Shown one piece after another: positions 27,168 to 37,798 of a stretch of 64,000 nucleotides of DNA (position 1 is its first letter; each line of letters begins with the position of its first letter). The notes beneath the pieces were generated by a model. That model did not search any database, had not been told where the DNA came from, and saw only the letters and a list, made by a program, of their open reading frames with translations. The position numbers and the translations under genes were made by a program. This DNA is from Pseudoxanthomonas sp. F37 (GTDB lineage Bacteria > Pseudomonadota > Gammaproteobacteria > Xanthomonadales > Xanthomonadaceae): assembly GCF_022965755.1 (NCBI RefSeq), contig NZ_CP095187.1, forward strand, positions 124,001 through 188,000. Reading direction: 5' to 3'.

Positions 27168-28046
27168 TCATCGCTCCACCGCCACGCCGGCCTGCTCGAG
27201 CAGCCAGCCGCGCACCTTGCGGAAGCCCGGATGGCCCAGGCTGCGTTCCGGATACACCAGGTAGTGGGCGAAGTCGGCCTGCAGGCGCTTCTTCGTCAAT
27301 GTCACCAGCCGCCCGGCCTTCACCAGCGGCTCGGCCAGCGTCCAGCGCGCCAGCGCCACGCCCACGCCCTGGGCGGCGGCCTGGTGCAGGGTTTCGGTAT
27401 CGTCGAACTGGGCTACGTAGCGTGCCGGGGGCTGGCCGCCGAAATGCTCGAACCAGTCCTTCCAGCGGTTGGCCGGATCGCCCAGCAGCGGCAGCTTCGC
27501 CATCTGGTCCGGCGCCGGGCGCCCGTACCGCTTCAGAAGGTCGGGACTGGCGACCGGGGTGATCCATTCGGGGAACAGGAACTCCGCGTGCACGTTCGCC
27601 CAGCGTCCACCGCCGAGCCGCAGGGCCAGGTCGACGGGTTCGCGCTCGAAATCGACCACGTGCGTACTCGACTGCAGGTTGAGGCCCAGTTCGGGATGCG
27701 CGGCGAGGAACGCCGGCAGCCGTGGCACCAGCCAGGCCGTGGCCATGGAGGGGATGAGGCTGAGCGTCACCGTGTGGTCGTTGCGCAGCGTGGCGCGCCG
27801 CAGGGCGTGGTCGATGGTGTCGAGCGGCCCGGAGATCGCATCGAACAGGCGCTGCCCGTCGGGCGTCAGCTCCACGCCGCGGGGTCCGCGCGCGAGCAGC
27901 TTGTGGCCCAGCCGCTGTTCCAGCAGGCGCATGCGGTGGCTCAGCGCGCTCACGGTCAGATGCATGGCCTCGGCGGCGCGGGTCAGGTTGCGCAGGCGCG
28001 CGGCGGTGACGAAGGCGTCCACCTGGTCCAGGGGCAGTCGGCTCAT
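27168..28046 (-). CDS. LysR-family transcriptional regulator
   Basis: 292 residues. The N-terminal winged helix-turn-helix (DQVDAFVTAARLRNLTRAAEAMHLTVSALSHRMR) is of the GcvA/AmpR type, and the C-terminal co-inducer domain follows. It is divergent from a 74-residue unknown protein. A dyad CTTGA-N7-TCAAG directly abuts its start codon, which suggests autorepression and control of the divergent gene. Confidence 0.9.
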   Translation of the reverse strand: MSRLPLDQVDAFVTAARLRNLTRAAEAMHLTVSALSHRMRLLEQRLGHKLLARGPRGVELTPDGQRLFDAISGPLDTIDHALRRATLRNDHTVTLSLIPSMATAWLVPRLPAFLAAHPELGLNLQSSTHVVDFEREPVDLALRLGGGRWANVHAEFLFPEWITPVASPDLLKRYGRPAPDQMAKLPLLGDPANRWKDWFEHFGGQPPARYVAQFDDTETLHQAAAQGVGVALARWTLAEPLVKAGRLVTLTKKRLQADFAHYLVYPERSLGHPGFRKVRGWLLEQAGVAVER

Positions 28047-28063
28047 CTTGAATGTACCTCAAG
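28047..28063. promoter_or_regulatory. LysR-type operator between the regulator and the small divergent gene
   Basis: CTTGA-N7-TCAAG contains the T-N11-A pattern of LysR boxes. It touches the regulator's start codon, so a bound protein would cover the leader of its own mRNA. Confidence 0.5.
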
Positions 28064-28155
28064 GCTGGCTTGCGGAGCTTTCGCTTTTTCGCGGCCGATC
28101 ATGCGCCTACCTTGGCAGTCCTTCAAGCCGGACACCGGCGCCACGGAGCAGTCCC

Positions 28156-28380
28156 ATGCAAACCGGAACCAGGAAGCAGTGGTGGCAGCAGCTGGGTGGA
28201 ATGAGCCAGGGCATGCTGTTCCTGCAAGGCCACATCGCCCACCCCGACGGCCCGCCGCTGGCACCCGCGCCGCGACACCACGTCCACGACGCGGCAGGCC
28301 AGGCACGTCATCGCGAGGCGGTGCAGCGGCTGGGCGCACGCCACCTGCGCGCGATGACCTCGTTGTCGCTGTTCCGCTGA
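28156..28380 (+). CDS. Small hypothetical protein, divergent from the LysR regulator
   Basis: 74 residues, no family recognised. It starts [27 protein letters not shown], and the rest is rich in His, Ala and Arg ([19 protein letters not shown]). No signal peptide or membrane helix is clear. ATG 28156 is the only good start after the divergent region. Position beside a LysR gene and its operator suggests it is the regulator's target. Confidence 0.55.
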   Translation: MQTGTRKQWWQQLGGMSQGMLFLQGHIAHPDGPPLAPAPRHHVHDAAGQARHREAVQRLGARHLRAMTSLSLFR

Positions 28381-28412
28381 GGGCCGTCTGCCGCGGGAGC
28401 GACCCAGAACAG

Positions 28413-28437
28413 GACGCCCGGCATGAAGCCGGGCGTC
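28413..28437. terminator. Hairpin between the small gene and idh
   Basis: A perfect 10-bp stem GACGCCCGGC/GCCGGGCGTC with a 5-base loop, between convergent stops at 28380 and 28466. No strong T-tract. Confidence 0.5.
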
Positions 28438-28465
28438 GGTGGTGCGGCTGCGGGTGGACGGTGCC

Positions 28466-30727
<2,262 letters not shown>

Positions 30728-30891
30728 TCAGCGCGCCATTGTCGCGCGCCGCCGCACGCAGGGCAAAACGAGGGGGTATGGACGGGGACGCGGTCTACGC
30801 CAGCGCTGTCCGGGGGACAGGTGTCTGGGAGCGGGCTCGGCGGGCACGGCTCGCAGCTGGATTTGGCGACTTGGACCGGAGTGGGAGGGAG

Positions 30892-30919
30892 GAGGAGCGG
30901 GCCGTCAGGCCCGCTCCTC
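30892..30919. terminator. Strong hairpin after the double-glycine peptide gene
   Basis: A perfect 12-bp stem GAGGAGCGGGCC/GGCCCGCTCCTC with loop GTCA, 23 bases past the stop of the minus-strand peptide gene. No T-run follows on the minus strand, so it may protect the mRNA end rather than terminate. Confidence 0.5.
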
Positions 30920-30942
30920 GCCGCAGGCAGTTGAATCTATGC

Positions 30943-31113
30943 TCAGCGGATCTTGCAAGCGAACGAGTAGTACGGCATGCCCCAGGCCGACGATGTACCT
31001 GGCTTGCAGGTCGATACGATCTGCTCGGTCGATGTGACGGTAGCCGTCACGTCGGAGAAGTCCGCGGTACCACCAGAAACCATCTGAACTTCGGAAGCAT
31101 TGAGTTCTTTCAT
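30943..31113 (-). CDS. Double-glycine leader peptide (bacteriocin/RiPP-like precursor)
   Basis: 56 residues. The first 15, MKELNASEVQMVSGG, match the double-glycine leader of class II bacteriocins and other peptides cut and exported by C39-peptidase ABC transporters: the ELxxxEVxxVSGG pattern, with Gly-Gly at 14-15. The predicted 41-residue core begins TADFSDVTATVTST, holds two cysteines (36 and 53) around KPGTSSAWGMPYYSFA, and ends CKIR. AAGGA lies 10 bases before the ATG. A terminator upstream separates it from the lipoprotein gene, so it has its own promoter. No transporter, immunity or modifying gene is recognised next to it. Could instead be a secreted signal peptide. Family call from the leader only. 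Confidence 0.72.
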   Translation of the reverse strand: MKELNASEVQMVSGGTADFSDVTATVTSTEQIVSTCKPGTSSAWGMPYYSFACKIR

Positions 31114-31201
31114 ATCGTTCCATTCCTTGGGTGTAAGTCCCGCGTCGGGACGACTTGAAGATGCCTCAGAAGTTCGGGCCGAGCAACTAACAATTCAGGC
31201 A

Positions 31202-31232
31202 AAAAAAGCGGGCGTGGATTCCTCCACGCCCG
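31202..31232 (-). terminator. Intrinsic terminator after the Pro/Ala-rich lipoprotein gene
   Basis: Stem CGGGCGTGGA/TCCACGCCCG (31209-31218 with 31223-31232), 4-base loop, then a run of seven T on the minus strand (A at 31201-31207). A textbook terminator 42 bases past the lipoprotein stop. Confidence 0.92.
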
Positions 31233-31273
31233 AGCTTGCCCCACACACGTGGGAGAGAGACTTGCCTTGCCGA

Positions 31274-31762
31274 CTACTTGACTTCGATTTCCTGGGTCAT
31301 GCCGACCGGCTGGCCGTTCAAGGTCACGTCGACCTTGTACTTGCCGGCGGGCCAGGGGTTGCTGTTCGTGAACTCAACATTGGTGGTATCCGCCCCCCCG
31401 GCAACCACGTTCGCCGTCTGCTGGGCGGCAACCTGGCCATCCTGGAATGTCAGCTTGGCATCGATAGCGGCATTGGCTGGCGTCGCGGCATCGGTTTTAA
31501 CGGAGACGATGATCTTGTCCTTCGTACCGAACGTACTGATCGCGGCGACCGATTTGTCGGCGGCGGCCATGTTGCCCACGGTAACGCTGGTGGCGCTGAC
31601 CGGTGCCGGAGCGGGTGCCGGTTCCGCCGGTGCCGGAGCGGGCGCGGGTTCTGTCGCGGCGGGCGGTGCGGCGACGGGCTCTTCCTTCTTCTTGCAGCCG
31701 ACCAAAGCGACGCTGCCGACCAGTGCGGCAGCCAGGACGTATGACATGCGGTTCTGCTTCAT
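31274..31762 (-). CDS. Pro/Ala-rich lipoprotein
   Basis: 162 residues. The signal peptide ends in LVGC (Cys23), followed by KKKEE. A linker of repeated APAPAEPAPAPAP is next (about 30-60). The C-terminal domain of about 90 residues ends FTNSNPWPAGKYKVDVTLNGQPVGMTQEIEVK, which reads as a beta-sandwich. The function is not recognised. It follows the LysM gene by 33 bases on the same strand, so the two are probably one operon that ends at the terminator at 31202. Confidence 0.8.
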   Translation of the reverse strand: MKQNRMSYVLAAALVGSVALVGCKKKEEPVAAPPAATEPAPAPAPAEPAPAPAPVSATSVTVGNMAAADKSVAAISTFGTKDKIIVSVKTDAATPANAAIDAKLTFQDGQVAAQQTANVVAGGADTTNVEFTNSNPWPAGKYKVDVTLNGQPVGMTQEIEVK

Positions 31763-31795
31763 GGTGTCGATCCTTGTGGATGAAGTGGTTGACGA

Positions 31796-32101
31796 TCAGG
31801 CGCCGATGGGCTTCGGCGGCAGCTTGATGATCTGCCCCGGGAAAATGCGGTCCGGATCGTCGATGGTGTCGCGATTGGCTTCGAAGATCTGCTTCCACGC
31901 ATTGGCGTTGCCGTAATGCGTCTTGGCGATCTTCGAGAGGGTGTCGCCCTTCTCTATGGTGTAGCTCTGCTCTCCGATGATTTCCGCAGTGCTGTCCACG
32001 CGAGCGCTGACGCCGGAAAAATCAGCTTTCTCGACCTGCGGCGCCGTGCTATCCACCTTGGCGGTGACGCCCGAGAAATCGGCCTTCTTCTCTGTGCTCA
32101 T
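31796..32101 (-). CDS. LysM-domain protein with N-terminal tandem repeat
   Basis: 101 residues. The C-terminal half is one LysM domain (SYTIEKGDTLSKIAKTHYG to GQIIKLPPKP), which binds peptidoglycan or related glycans; the end resembles that of the YgaU/Kbp group. The N-terminal half has two copies of a 15-residue unit, KADFSGVTAKVDSTA and KADFSGVSARVDSTA. There is no signal peptide. ATG 32101 has GGGGTGG close upstream; the GTG nine bases earlier is less likely. Followed by the lipoprotein gene. Confidence 0.85.
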   Translation of the reverse strand: MSTEKKADFSGVTAKVDSTAPQVEKADFSGVSARVDSTAEIIGEQSYTIEKGDTLSKIAKTHYGNANAWKQIFEANRDTIDDPDRIFPGQIIKLPPKPIGA

Positions 32102-32208
32102 TGCAACCACCCCTTCCTGGCGGGCTGTAGGATGAGCAAGCCTTGCACGCGTGCTGTTAAGAAACCATAGCGCGCGCGTGAAATGGCCTCAACGGTTGCT
32201 GTGCGACC

Positions 32209-33027
32209 TTACTGCCGCATGTCGCGCATCATCGGCGGGACATCCATGTCGCCCGTGGCGCGCCACGGATTGATGTCCAGCCCGCCGCGGCGGGTGTAGC
32301 GCGCTTCGACGGACAGCGACGAAGGCCGGCAGTGCATCAGCACATCGTGAAAAATACGTTCGACGCATTGCTCGTGGAACTCGGCATGATCGCGGAAGCT
32401 CACCAGATAGCGCAGCAGTTCGACGCGGTCGATGCGTGGGCCGCGGTAGCGGATCGCCACCGTGGCCCAGTCGGGCTGGCCGGTGACCGGGCAGTTCGAC
32501 TTCAACAGTTCCGATGAAAGGGTCTCCTCGACCTGTACTTCGGGATCGGCGGCCAGGAACTCGGCGCGCGGGGGTCCGTAATGGTCGATCTCCACGTCCA
32601 GCCCATCGAGCGATTCGCCCTCCGGTGCCTCGGCCATCGGCGGCAGGCCGAAGACCACGCCCACATCCGCGCCGGCGCGGGCCGACAGGTCGGTGGCGAC
32701 GCGCTCAAGCACCGCGGCGTCGCTGTTGAAGCGCGTGCTGTTGAGCGAGTTGAGGTAGAGCTTGAGCGACTTGGACTCGATCAGGCACGGCGACGTGCAC
32801 GGCACGGTCAGCGTGGCGGTCGCCACGCGCGGCTTGCCGCGGGCATCCAGCCAGCTGAGTTCGTAAGCATGCCAGCGGTCGTGGCCGACGAACGGCAGGG
32901 CATCGGCGGCGATGCCGATCTCATCGCGTGCGCCCTGGCGCGGGATGGGAAACAGCAGGGTGGGGTCGTAATGCGCGGGATACGCGACCTCGCGACCCAG
33001 CGAGGAATCCTGGGGGGTGTTGTTCAT
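32209..33027 (-). CDS. queF: NADPH-dependent 7-cyano-7-deazaguanine reductase QueF
   Basis: Reduces preQ0 to preQ1 in queuosine synthesis for tRNA. 272 residues, the long two-domain type of gammaproteobacteria. [18 protein letters not shown] (77-94) lies in the first T-fold. The catalytic Cys179 is in [12 protein letters not shown], and later come [10 protein letters not shown] and [18 protein letters not shown] 33027 is used; ATG 33036 would add three residues. No preQ1 riboswitch was recognised upstream. Confidence 0.95.
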   Translation of the reverse strand: MNNTPQDSSLGREVAYPAHYDPTLLFPIPRQGARDEIGIAADALPFVGHDRWHAYELSWLDARGKPRVATATLTVPCTSPCLIESKSLKLYLNSLNSTRFNSDAAVLERVATDLSARAGADVGVVFGLPPMAEAPEGESLDGLDVEIDHYGPPRAEFLAADPEVQVEETLSSELLKSNCPVTGQPDWATVAIRYRGPRIDRVELLRYLVSFRDHAEFHEQCVERIFHDVLMHCRPSSLSVEARYTRRGGLDINPWRATGDMDVPPMMRDMRQ

Positions 33028-33097
33028 GCGGTCCATTCTACGGACGGGGCCTAAAGCGGCGGTGTATAACGCACCCGTCTCCAGCGAGGGCGCGACC

Positions 33098-33520
33098 ATG
33101 AAGATGTGGGTGGCCACCAGTGTTTGCATGCTGCTGTCGGCCTGCGCCAGCGGACCGGCTGCCGGTGGGGCCACGCCCGCCGATACCCTGCCGGACGACG
33201 GCATCGTCCGTCCTCAGGGCGGGTCGCCGGTGAAGATGCGCGTCGGCCAGGTGCTGGAGATCGCCCTGGTGGCCAATCCCAGCACGGGCTACGAGTGGGA
33301 ATTCGCTGCCGATGGCGCCCCCGTGCTGGCACGCACCACCGGCCCGGCCACGCCTCCGCCCATGGATACGCAGCCACCGATGCCCGGGGCTTCGTCGATC
33401 GCGCGCTGGTGGTTCCGCGCGGAGAGGGCGGGCGAGGCCAGCGTGCGCATGGTCTACCGGCGGCCATGGGAGACAGTGCCGCCGGTGGAGGTGGTGGAGT
33501 ACCGCATCGAGGTCCGCTGA
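33098..33520 (+). CDS. Chagasin-type (I42) cysteine protease inhibitor lipoprotein
   Basis: 140 residues. The signal peptide ends in LSAC (Cys16), so it is a lipoprotein. The inhibitor loops of the I42 family are present: NPSTGY (60-65) and RPWE (122-125), with a Gly-rich loop between ([15 protein letters not shown]). These proteins block papain-like cysteine proteases. Divergent from queF. ATG 33098 gives the signal peptide; the open frame upstream is not used. Confidence 0.88.
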   Translation: MKMWVATSVCMLLSACASGPAAGGATPADTLPDDGIVRPQGGSPVKMRVGQVLEIALVANPSTGYEWEFAADGAPVLARTTGPATPPPMDTQPPMPGASSIARWWFRAERAGEASVRMVYRRPWETVPPVEVVEYRIEVR

Positions 33521-33595
33521 CGACGCTGGAGGGTCGCATTCGCGCTGCGCAGAGGGCAAAGTGGCGCCTCCCCCCAGAAGGCCAGGGAGGCCGAG

Positions 33596-34912
33596 ATGAT
33601 GCCCAACGCGACCGTCCTGCTGTTGTCGATGGCAATGGCGATGGCGCTGCCCGCCAACGCACAGACGCCGCCTGCGCCTGGCGCAGCGCCACCGCTTCCC
33701 CCGCCGGCCACCCCGGCGGCGGCGGCGGTACCGCCAACGCCCACCGCGGACCCGGTGTTCGCCGCCTGCATGACCAGCCTGCGCGGCGTGGCGGAGAAGC
33801 AGGGCATCACGACGAGCACATTCGACGCGTATACGCAGGGCCTGGCCGCGGACATGAGCGTGCTGGACCTGCTGGACGCGCAACCGGAATTCACCACGCC
33901 GCTGTGGGACTACCTGGCGGCGCTGGTCGACGACCCGCGCGTCGCCGACGGCCAGGCCATGCTGGCGACCCATCGCGACCTGCTGGACCGGGTGTCGATG
34001 GCTTATGGCGTGGACCCGGCCACCGTCGTCGCGGTGTGGGGCGTGGAGAGCGACTATGGCCGCGTGTCCGGCAAGCGCCCGTTGCTGGTCTCGCTGTCCA
34101 CGTTGGCGTGCTTCGGTCGGCGGCAGGCGTTCTTCCGTGGCGAATTCCTCACCACGCTGAAGCTGCTGCAGGCCGGCGACATCCGCGCCGAGGGCCTGAC
34201 CGGATCGTGGGCCGGCGCGTTCGGCCACACGCAGTTCATGCCCAGTACGTACGAACGGATCGCGGTCGACTTCGATGGCGACGGACGACGCGACCTGACC
34301 GAGAGCATTCCCGATGCGCTGGCATCCACCGCCCACTACCTGGTGAACTCCGGCTGGCGCACCGGTGAGCCCTGGGGCTACGAAGTGAAGTTGCCTGCAG
34401 GCCTCGACCTCGCACAGGCCGGGCGCACCCACCGCAAGCCGCTGACCCAATGGGTTGCGCAGGGCATCGCCCGCATCGACGGCCAGCCGTTGCCGGCCGA
34501 CGACCGCAATGCGGCGGTACTGGTGCCGACCGGCATCGCGGGGCCGGCCTTCCTGGTGTTCAAGAACTACGACGCGATCTATTCCTACAACGCCGCCGAA
34601 AGCTACGCGCTGGCCATCGCGCTGCTGGCCGACCGCCTGCGCGGCGGCACCGGCCTGGTGACCGCCTGGCCTACGGACGACCCGGGCCTGGGCCGTCCGC
34701 AGCGCCGCGAACTGCAGACGCTGCTGCTGGCGCGTGGGCATGCGATCGGTAGCGCGGACGGCATGATCGGCACGCAGACGCGGCGCGCGATCGTCCTGGA
34801 ACAGCAGCGCCTGGGCCTGCAGCCCGCCGATGGCCGCGCCGGCGCGAAGATACTCGCCGCGCTGAAGGCGGAAGGACCGCCCGTCGCTCTGCCGGAGCCG
34901 CGAACGCCATGA
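33596..34912 (+). CDS. Lytic murein transglycosylase (MltB type) with peptidoglycan-binding domain
   Basis: Cuts glycan strands of peptidoglycan to anhydro-muropeptides in the periplasm. 438 residues. Sec signal peptide ending ANA, then a Pro/Ala linker. The catalytic domain has the active Glu in VWGVESDYGR, plus GSWAGAFGHTQFMPSTY and FDGDGRRDL; the C-terminus is a PG_binding_1 domain (RPQRRELQTLLLARGHAIGS). The end overlaps the mutarotase gene by 4 bases. Confidence 0.93.
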   Translation: MMPNATVLLLSMAMAMALPANAQTPPAPGAAPPLPPPATPAAAAVPPTPTADPVFAACMTSLRGVAEKQGITTSTFDAYTQGLAADMSVLDLLDAQPEFTTPLWDYLAALVDDPRVADGQAMLATHRDLLDRVSMAYGVDPATVVAVWGVESDYGRVSGKRPLLVSLSTLACFGRRQAFFRGEFLTTLKLLQAGDIRAEGLTGSWAGAFGHTQFMPSTYERIAVDFDGDGRRDLTESIPDALASTAHYLVNSGWRTGEPWGYEVKLPAGLDLAQAGRTHRKPLTQWVAQGIARIDGQPLPADDRNAAVLVPTGIAGPAFLVFKNYDAIYSYNAAESYALAIALLADRLRGGTGLVTAWPTDDPGLGRPQRRELQTLLLARGHAIGSADGMIGTQTRRAIVLEQQRLGLQPADGRAGAKILAALKAEGPPVALPEPRTP

Positions 34913-35775
34913 GCGCACTCCCCGAAGGGGTTACCCGTGAGGTCTGGCAACAGATCGATGTGCTGCGCATCGAGACGCCGTGGTCCGTCGCCCGCATCAG
35001 CCTGCATGGCGGACAGGTGATTTCGTTCGTGCCCGCGGGCTTCGACGATCTGCTGTGGCTGTCGCCCACCACGGCCCTGCCACCGAAGGCGATGCGCGGC
35101 GGCGTGCCGGTGTGCTGGCCCTACTTCGGCCGCCAGGGACAAGCCGACGACGCGCCGCAGCACGGTCATGCACGCCTCTCTCGCTGGCCGCTGACGGAGG
35201 TGAAGCGCGAAGCCGATGGCAGCGTCGTGCTCAAGCTCGCGCTGCCGCTGCGCGACGGCGTACCGCTGGAGCTGGTCCAGACCGTGCAGGTCGGGCGCGA
35301 ACTGCGGCAGAGCCTGGACACCCTCCACCGCGGTGATGCCCCGCTCATGCTGACACAGGCGTTGCATACCTACTTCCGTGTCGGCGATGCGACGCAGGTG
35401 CGGGTCAAGGGCCTGGAGGGTCTGCATTACGCGGACAAGTACGACGGCGAAACCCATGTGCAGTCCGGCGAGTGGTCGCTGGACGACGCGCGCGATCCCG
35501 GCCGCAGCGACCGGATCTACAGCGGCACTGGCCATCGTTTCGACCTGCTCGATCCGGCCGGTGGACGACGCATCCGGCTGGACACCTTCGGCAGCCGGTC
35601 GCTGGTGGTGTGGAACCCGGGCCAGGCCGGGACGGCGGCCATTGCCGACATGCCGGACGACGGCTGGCGCACCTTCGTCTGCCTGGAGGCCGCGAACGCG
35701 GGCGAGGACGCCATCGAACTGGAGCCGGGACAGCGCCACCGCCTGAGCCACGTGGTTTCGGCAAGTTCCCTGTAG
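34909..35775 (+). CDS. D-hexose-6-phosphate mutarotase (YeaD-like aldose epimerase)
   Basis: Galactose-mutarotase-fold enzyme that interconverts alpha and beta anomers of glucose 6-phosphate. 288 residues. Motifs: RISLHGGQVISFVP, GGVPVCWPYFG and HGHARLSRW (catalytic His), and FVCLEAANAG with the C-terminal catalytic Glu. It overlaps the transglycosylase stop. Its TAG stop codon is formed by the first bases of a GTAG REP element. Confidence 0.92.
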   Translation: MSALPEGVTREVWQQIDVLRIETPWSVARISLHGGQVISFVPAGFDDLLWLSPTTALPPKAMRGGVPVCWPYFGRQGQADDAPQHGHARLSRWPLTEVKREADGSVVLKLALPLRDGVPLELVQTVQVGRELRQSLDTLHRGDAPLMLTQALHTYFRVGDATQVRVKGLEGLHYADKYDGETHVQSGEWSLDDARDPGRSDRIYSGTGHRFDLLDPAGGRRIRLDTFGSRSLVVWNPGQAGTAAIADMPDDGWRTFVCLEAANAGEDAIELEPGQRHRLSHVVSASSL

Positions 35776-35846
35776 GAGCGCCCTCGGGCGCGATGCTTTT
35801 CGCCATGGCTGGAAAGCAGAAGCATCGCGCCCGAGGGCGCTCCTAC
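35772..35846. repeat. GTAG-type REP pair (inverted)
   Basis: Two 27-base arms (35772-35798 and 35820-35846) are exact inverted copies, each starting GTAGGAGCG and holding an inner palindrome CGCCCTCGGGCG. GTAG at the stem foot is the mark of Stenotrophomonas/Xanthomonas REPs. The left arm supplies the TAG stop of the mutarotase gene. Confidence 0.9.
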
Positions 35847-35913
35847 GGGTGCGGGGCGATGGGCGGCGGTCCGATGCCCTACACTTGCGCACCTTTTCCG
35901 CAGTAGCACGCCT

Positions 35914-37158
35914 GTGAGCGCCGAGATTCCCGCCGTCCCCGGCCGCCGTGCCGCCCTGGTCTTCATCTTCATCACCGTGCTGATCGACATCCTGTCCTTC
36001 GGCGTGATCATTCCCGTCCTGCCCGGTCTGGTCCGCCAGTTCACCGGTGGCGATTTCGCGCAGGCCGCGTGGTGGGTGGGCACCTTCGGCATGCTGTTCG
36101 CCGCCATCCAGTTCGTCTGCACGCCGATCCAGGGCGCGCTGTCGGACCGCTTCGGCCGCCGCCCTGTCATCCTGTTGTCCTGCCTGGGCCTGGGCATCGA
36201 CTTCGTGCTGATGGCGCTGGCGCAGTCGCTGCCGTGGTTGCTGGTGGCGCGCATCTTCTCCGGCGTGTTCTCGGCCAGCTTCACCACCGCCAATGCCTAC
36301 ATCGCCGATATCACCGCGCCGGAGAAGCGTGCCCAGGCGTTCGGCATGATCGGTGCGGCGTTCGGCGTGGGCTTCATCATCGGCCCCATCATCGGGGGCC
36401 AGCTGGGCGCCATCGACCTGCGCCTGCCGTTCTGGTTCGCGGCCGGATTGGCGCTGCTGAACTTCCTGTATGGCGTGTTCGTGCTGCCGGAGTCGCTGCC
36501 GAAGGAGCGCCGCAGCGCGAAGTTCGACTGGTCGCACGCCAATCCGGTCGGCTCGATGGTGTTGCTGAAGCGCTACCCCCAGGTCTTCGGCCTGGCCGCG
36601 GTGGTGCTGATCGCCAACCTGGCGCATTACGTGTACCCCAGCGTGTTCGTGCTGTTCGCCGAGTACCAGTACCGCTGGAACGAGCAGCAGGTCGCATGGG
36701 TCCTGGCCGCCGTCGGTGTGTGCAGTGTCATCGTGCAGGCCGGGCTGGTGGGCCGCGTCGTGCCCAAGTTCGGCGAACGCCGCACGCTGCTGTTCGGCCT
36801 GGCATGCGGCGTGGTCGGCTTCTGCATCTACGGGATGGCCGACCTGGGCTGGATGTTCCTGATCGGTCTGCCCATCAGCGCGCTGTGGGGCCTGGCGGGC
36901 CCGGCCACGCAGGCGTTGATCACCCAACAGGTCGGGGCCGACGTGCAGGGCCGGGTGCAGGGCGCGCTGATGAGTCTGGTCAGCCTGGCCGGCATCGTGG
37001 GGCCGATGATGTTCGCGGGCACGTTCGCCCTGTTCATCGGCAAGACGGCGCCCGCGCACCTGCCGGGCGCTCCGTGGCTGCTGGCGGCGCTGCTGCTCGC
37101 CATCGGCTGGCTGGTGGGTTGGCGATTCGCGAGATCGCCTTCGCCATCGCCGCACTGA
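35914..37158 (+). CDS. TetA-like major facilitator superfamily efflux pump
   Basis: 414 residues, twelve predicted helices. Motif A is GALSDRFGRRPVIL after helix 2; the motif-C region GAAFGVGFIIGPIIGG marks drug:H+ antiporters of the 12-helix Tet group. The GTG at 35914 is the only start that gives a full first helix. The substrate is unknown, as chromosomal Tet-like pumps often do not confer tetracycline resistance. A strong bidirectional terminator follows. Confidence 0.9.
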   Translation: MSAEIPAVPGRRAALVFIFITVLIDILSFGVIIPVLPGLVRQFTGGDFAQAAWWVGTFGMLFAAIQFVCTPIQGALSDRFGRRPVILLSCLGLGIDFVLMALAQSLPWLLVARIFSGVFSASFTTANAYIADITAPEKRAQAFGMIGAAFGVGFIIGPIIGGQLGAIDLRLPFWFAAGLALLNFLYGVFVLPESLPKERRSAKFDWSHANPVGSMVLLKRYPQVFGLAAVVLIANLAHYVYPSVFVLFAEYQYRWNEQQVAWVLAAVGVCSVIVQAGLVGRVVPKFGERRTLLFGLACGVVGFCIYGMADLGWMFLIGLPISALWGLAGPATQALITQQVGADVQGRVQGALMSLVSLAGIVGPMMFAGTFALFIGKTAPAHLPGAPWLLAALLLAIGWLVGWRFARSPSPSPH

Positions 37159-37161
37159 AAC

Positions 37162-37191
37162 GAAGAAGGCCGCCCAAGGGCGGCCTTCTTC
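37162..37191. terminator. Bidirectional terminator between the MFS pump and PepSY genes
   Basis: Perfect 14-base arms GAAGAAGGCCGCCC/GGGCGGCCTTCTTC with a 2-base centre, directly after the MFS stop and 23 bases from the convergent PepSY stop. A- and T-rich feet serve both directions. Confidence 0.85.
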
Positions 37192-37213
37192 ATGGCGCGA
37201 CACGCGCGATGGA

Positions 37214-37672
37214 TCAATCGTTCTCGACGTGGATGATCTCGCCGGTGTTGGCAGCCAGGTGGATCTCCACGTCATTGCCATCCGCGCGCTCGGCCTCCGC
37301 CTTCCAGACGCCATCATCGAAGTCGACGTCGTGGATCTTGGAATAGCCGGCGGCCGTCAGCCTGGCTTTCACGTCGTTCTCGCTGAGATCGGACACCAGC
37401 TTCTCGGCCATCACCTCGCCGGTCGCCGGATTGATGCGCACGTCCACCCGGTCGCCGTTGGCGCTGGTGGCGTCGGTCTCCCACATGCCGTCCTCGAAAT
37501 CCAGGTCGTCGATGTGGGTGTAGCCCTTCTCGGTCAGCAGCGCGCGGACCTGCGGCTCCTTCAGGGCGTCCTTGCCGGCGGTCGGCGCGGGGGCCTGCGC
37601 GAAGACGGCGCCCGAGAGCGCGGCCAGCGTGGCCAGGGCAAGCAGGCGATGGCGGGGGCGAACGGTCGTCAT
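37214..37672 (-). CDS. Periplasmic protein with two PepSY domains
   Basis: 152 residues. The Sec signal peptide ends VFAQA. Two PepSY-type repeats follow: LTEKGYTHIDDLDFEDGMWETDA with VDVRINPATGEVM, and LTAAGYSKIHDVDFDDGVWKAEA with VEIHLAANTGEII. PepSY domains are thought to inhibit or bind proteins in the envelope. AGGAGA lies 5 bases before ATG 37672. No partner gene is adjacent. Confidence 0.88.
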   Translation of the reverse strand: MTTVRPRHRLLALATLAALSGAVFAQAPAPTAGKDALKEPQVRALLTEKGYTHIDDLDFEDGMWETDATSANGDRVDVRINPATGEVMAEKLVSDLSENDVKARLTAAGYSKIHDVDFDDGVWKAEAERADGNDVEIHLAANTGEIIHVEND

Positions 37673-37798
37673 GGAGTTCTCCTGTGGGGATGGTGGGTCC
37701 GATCCTGCCCCGGCCCCCATCACTCCGGAGTGAATCCCCGCGCGCGAAACTGAACCTTCCACGCCGCATTCACGCGCGTGAGCGGAACGCGAACGGCG

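Noticed and set aside
30905..31123. A 72-codon minus-strand frame overlapping the double-glycine peptide
   Set aside because: It has no recognisable feature and a weaker start context. The overlapping 56-codon frame has a good binding site, a leader motif and shared sequence with the LysM gene.
32102..33097. A preQ1 riboswitch for queF
   Set aside because: No preQ1-type pseudoknot sequence was seen upstream of the queF start; only a short divergent promoter region is present.
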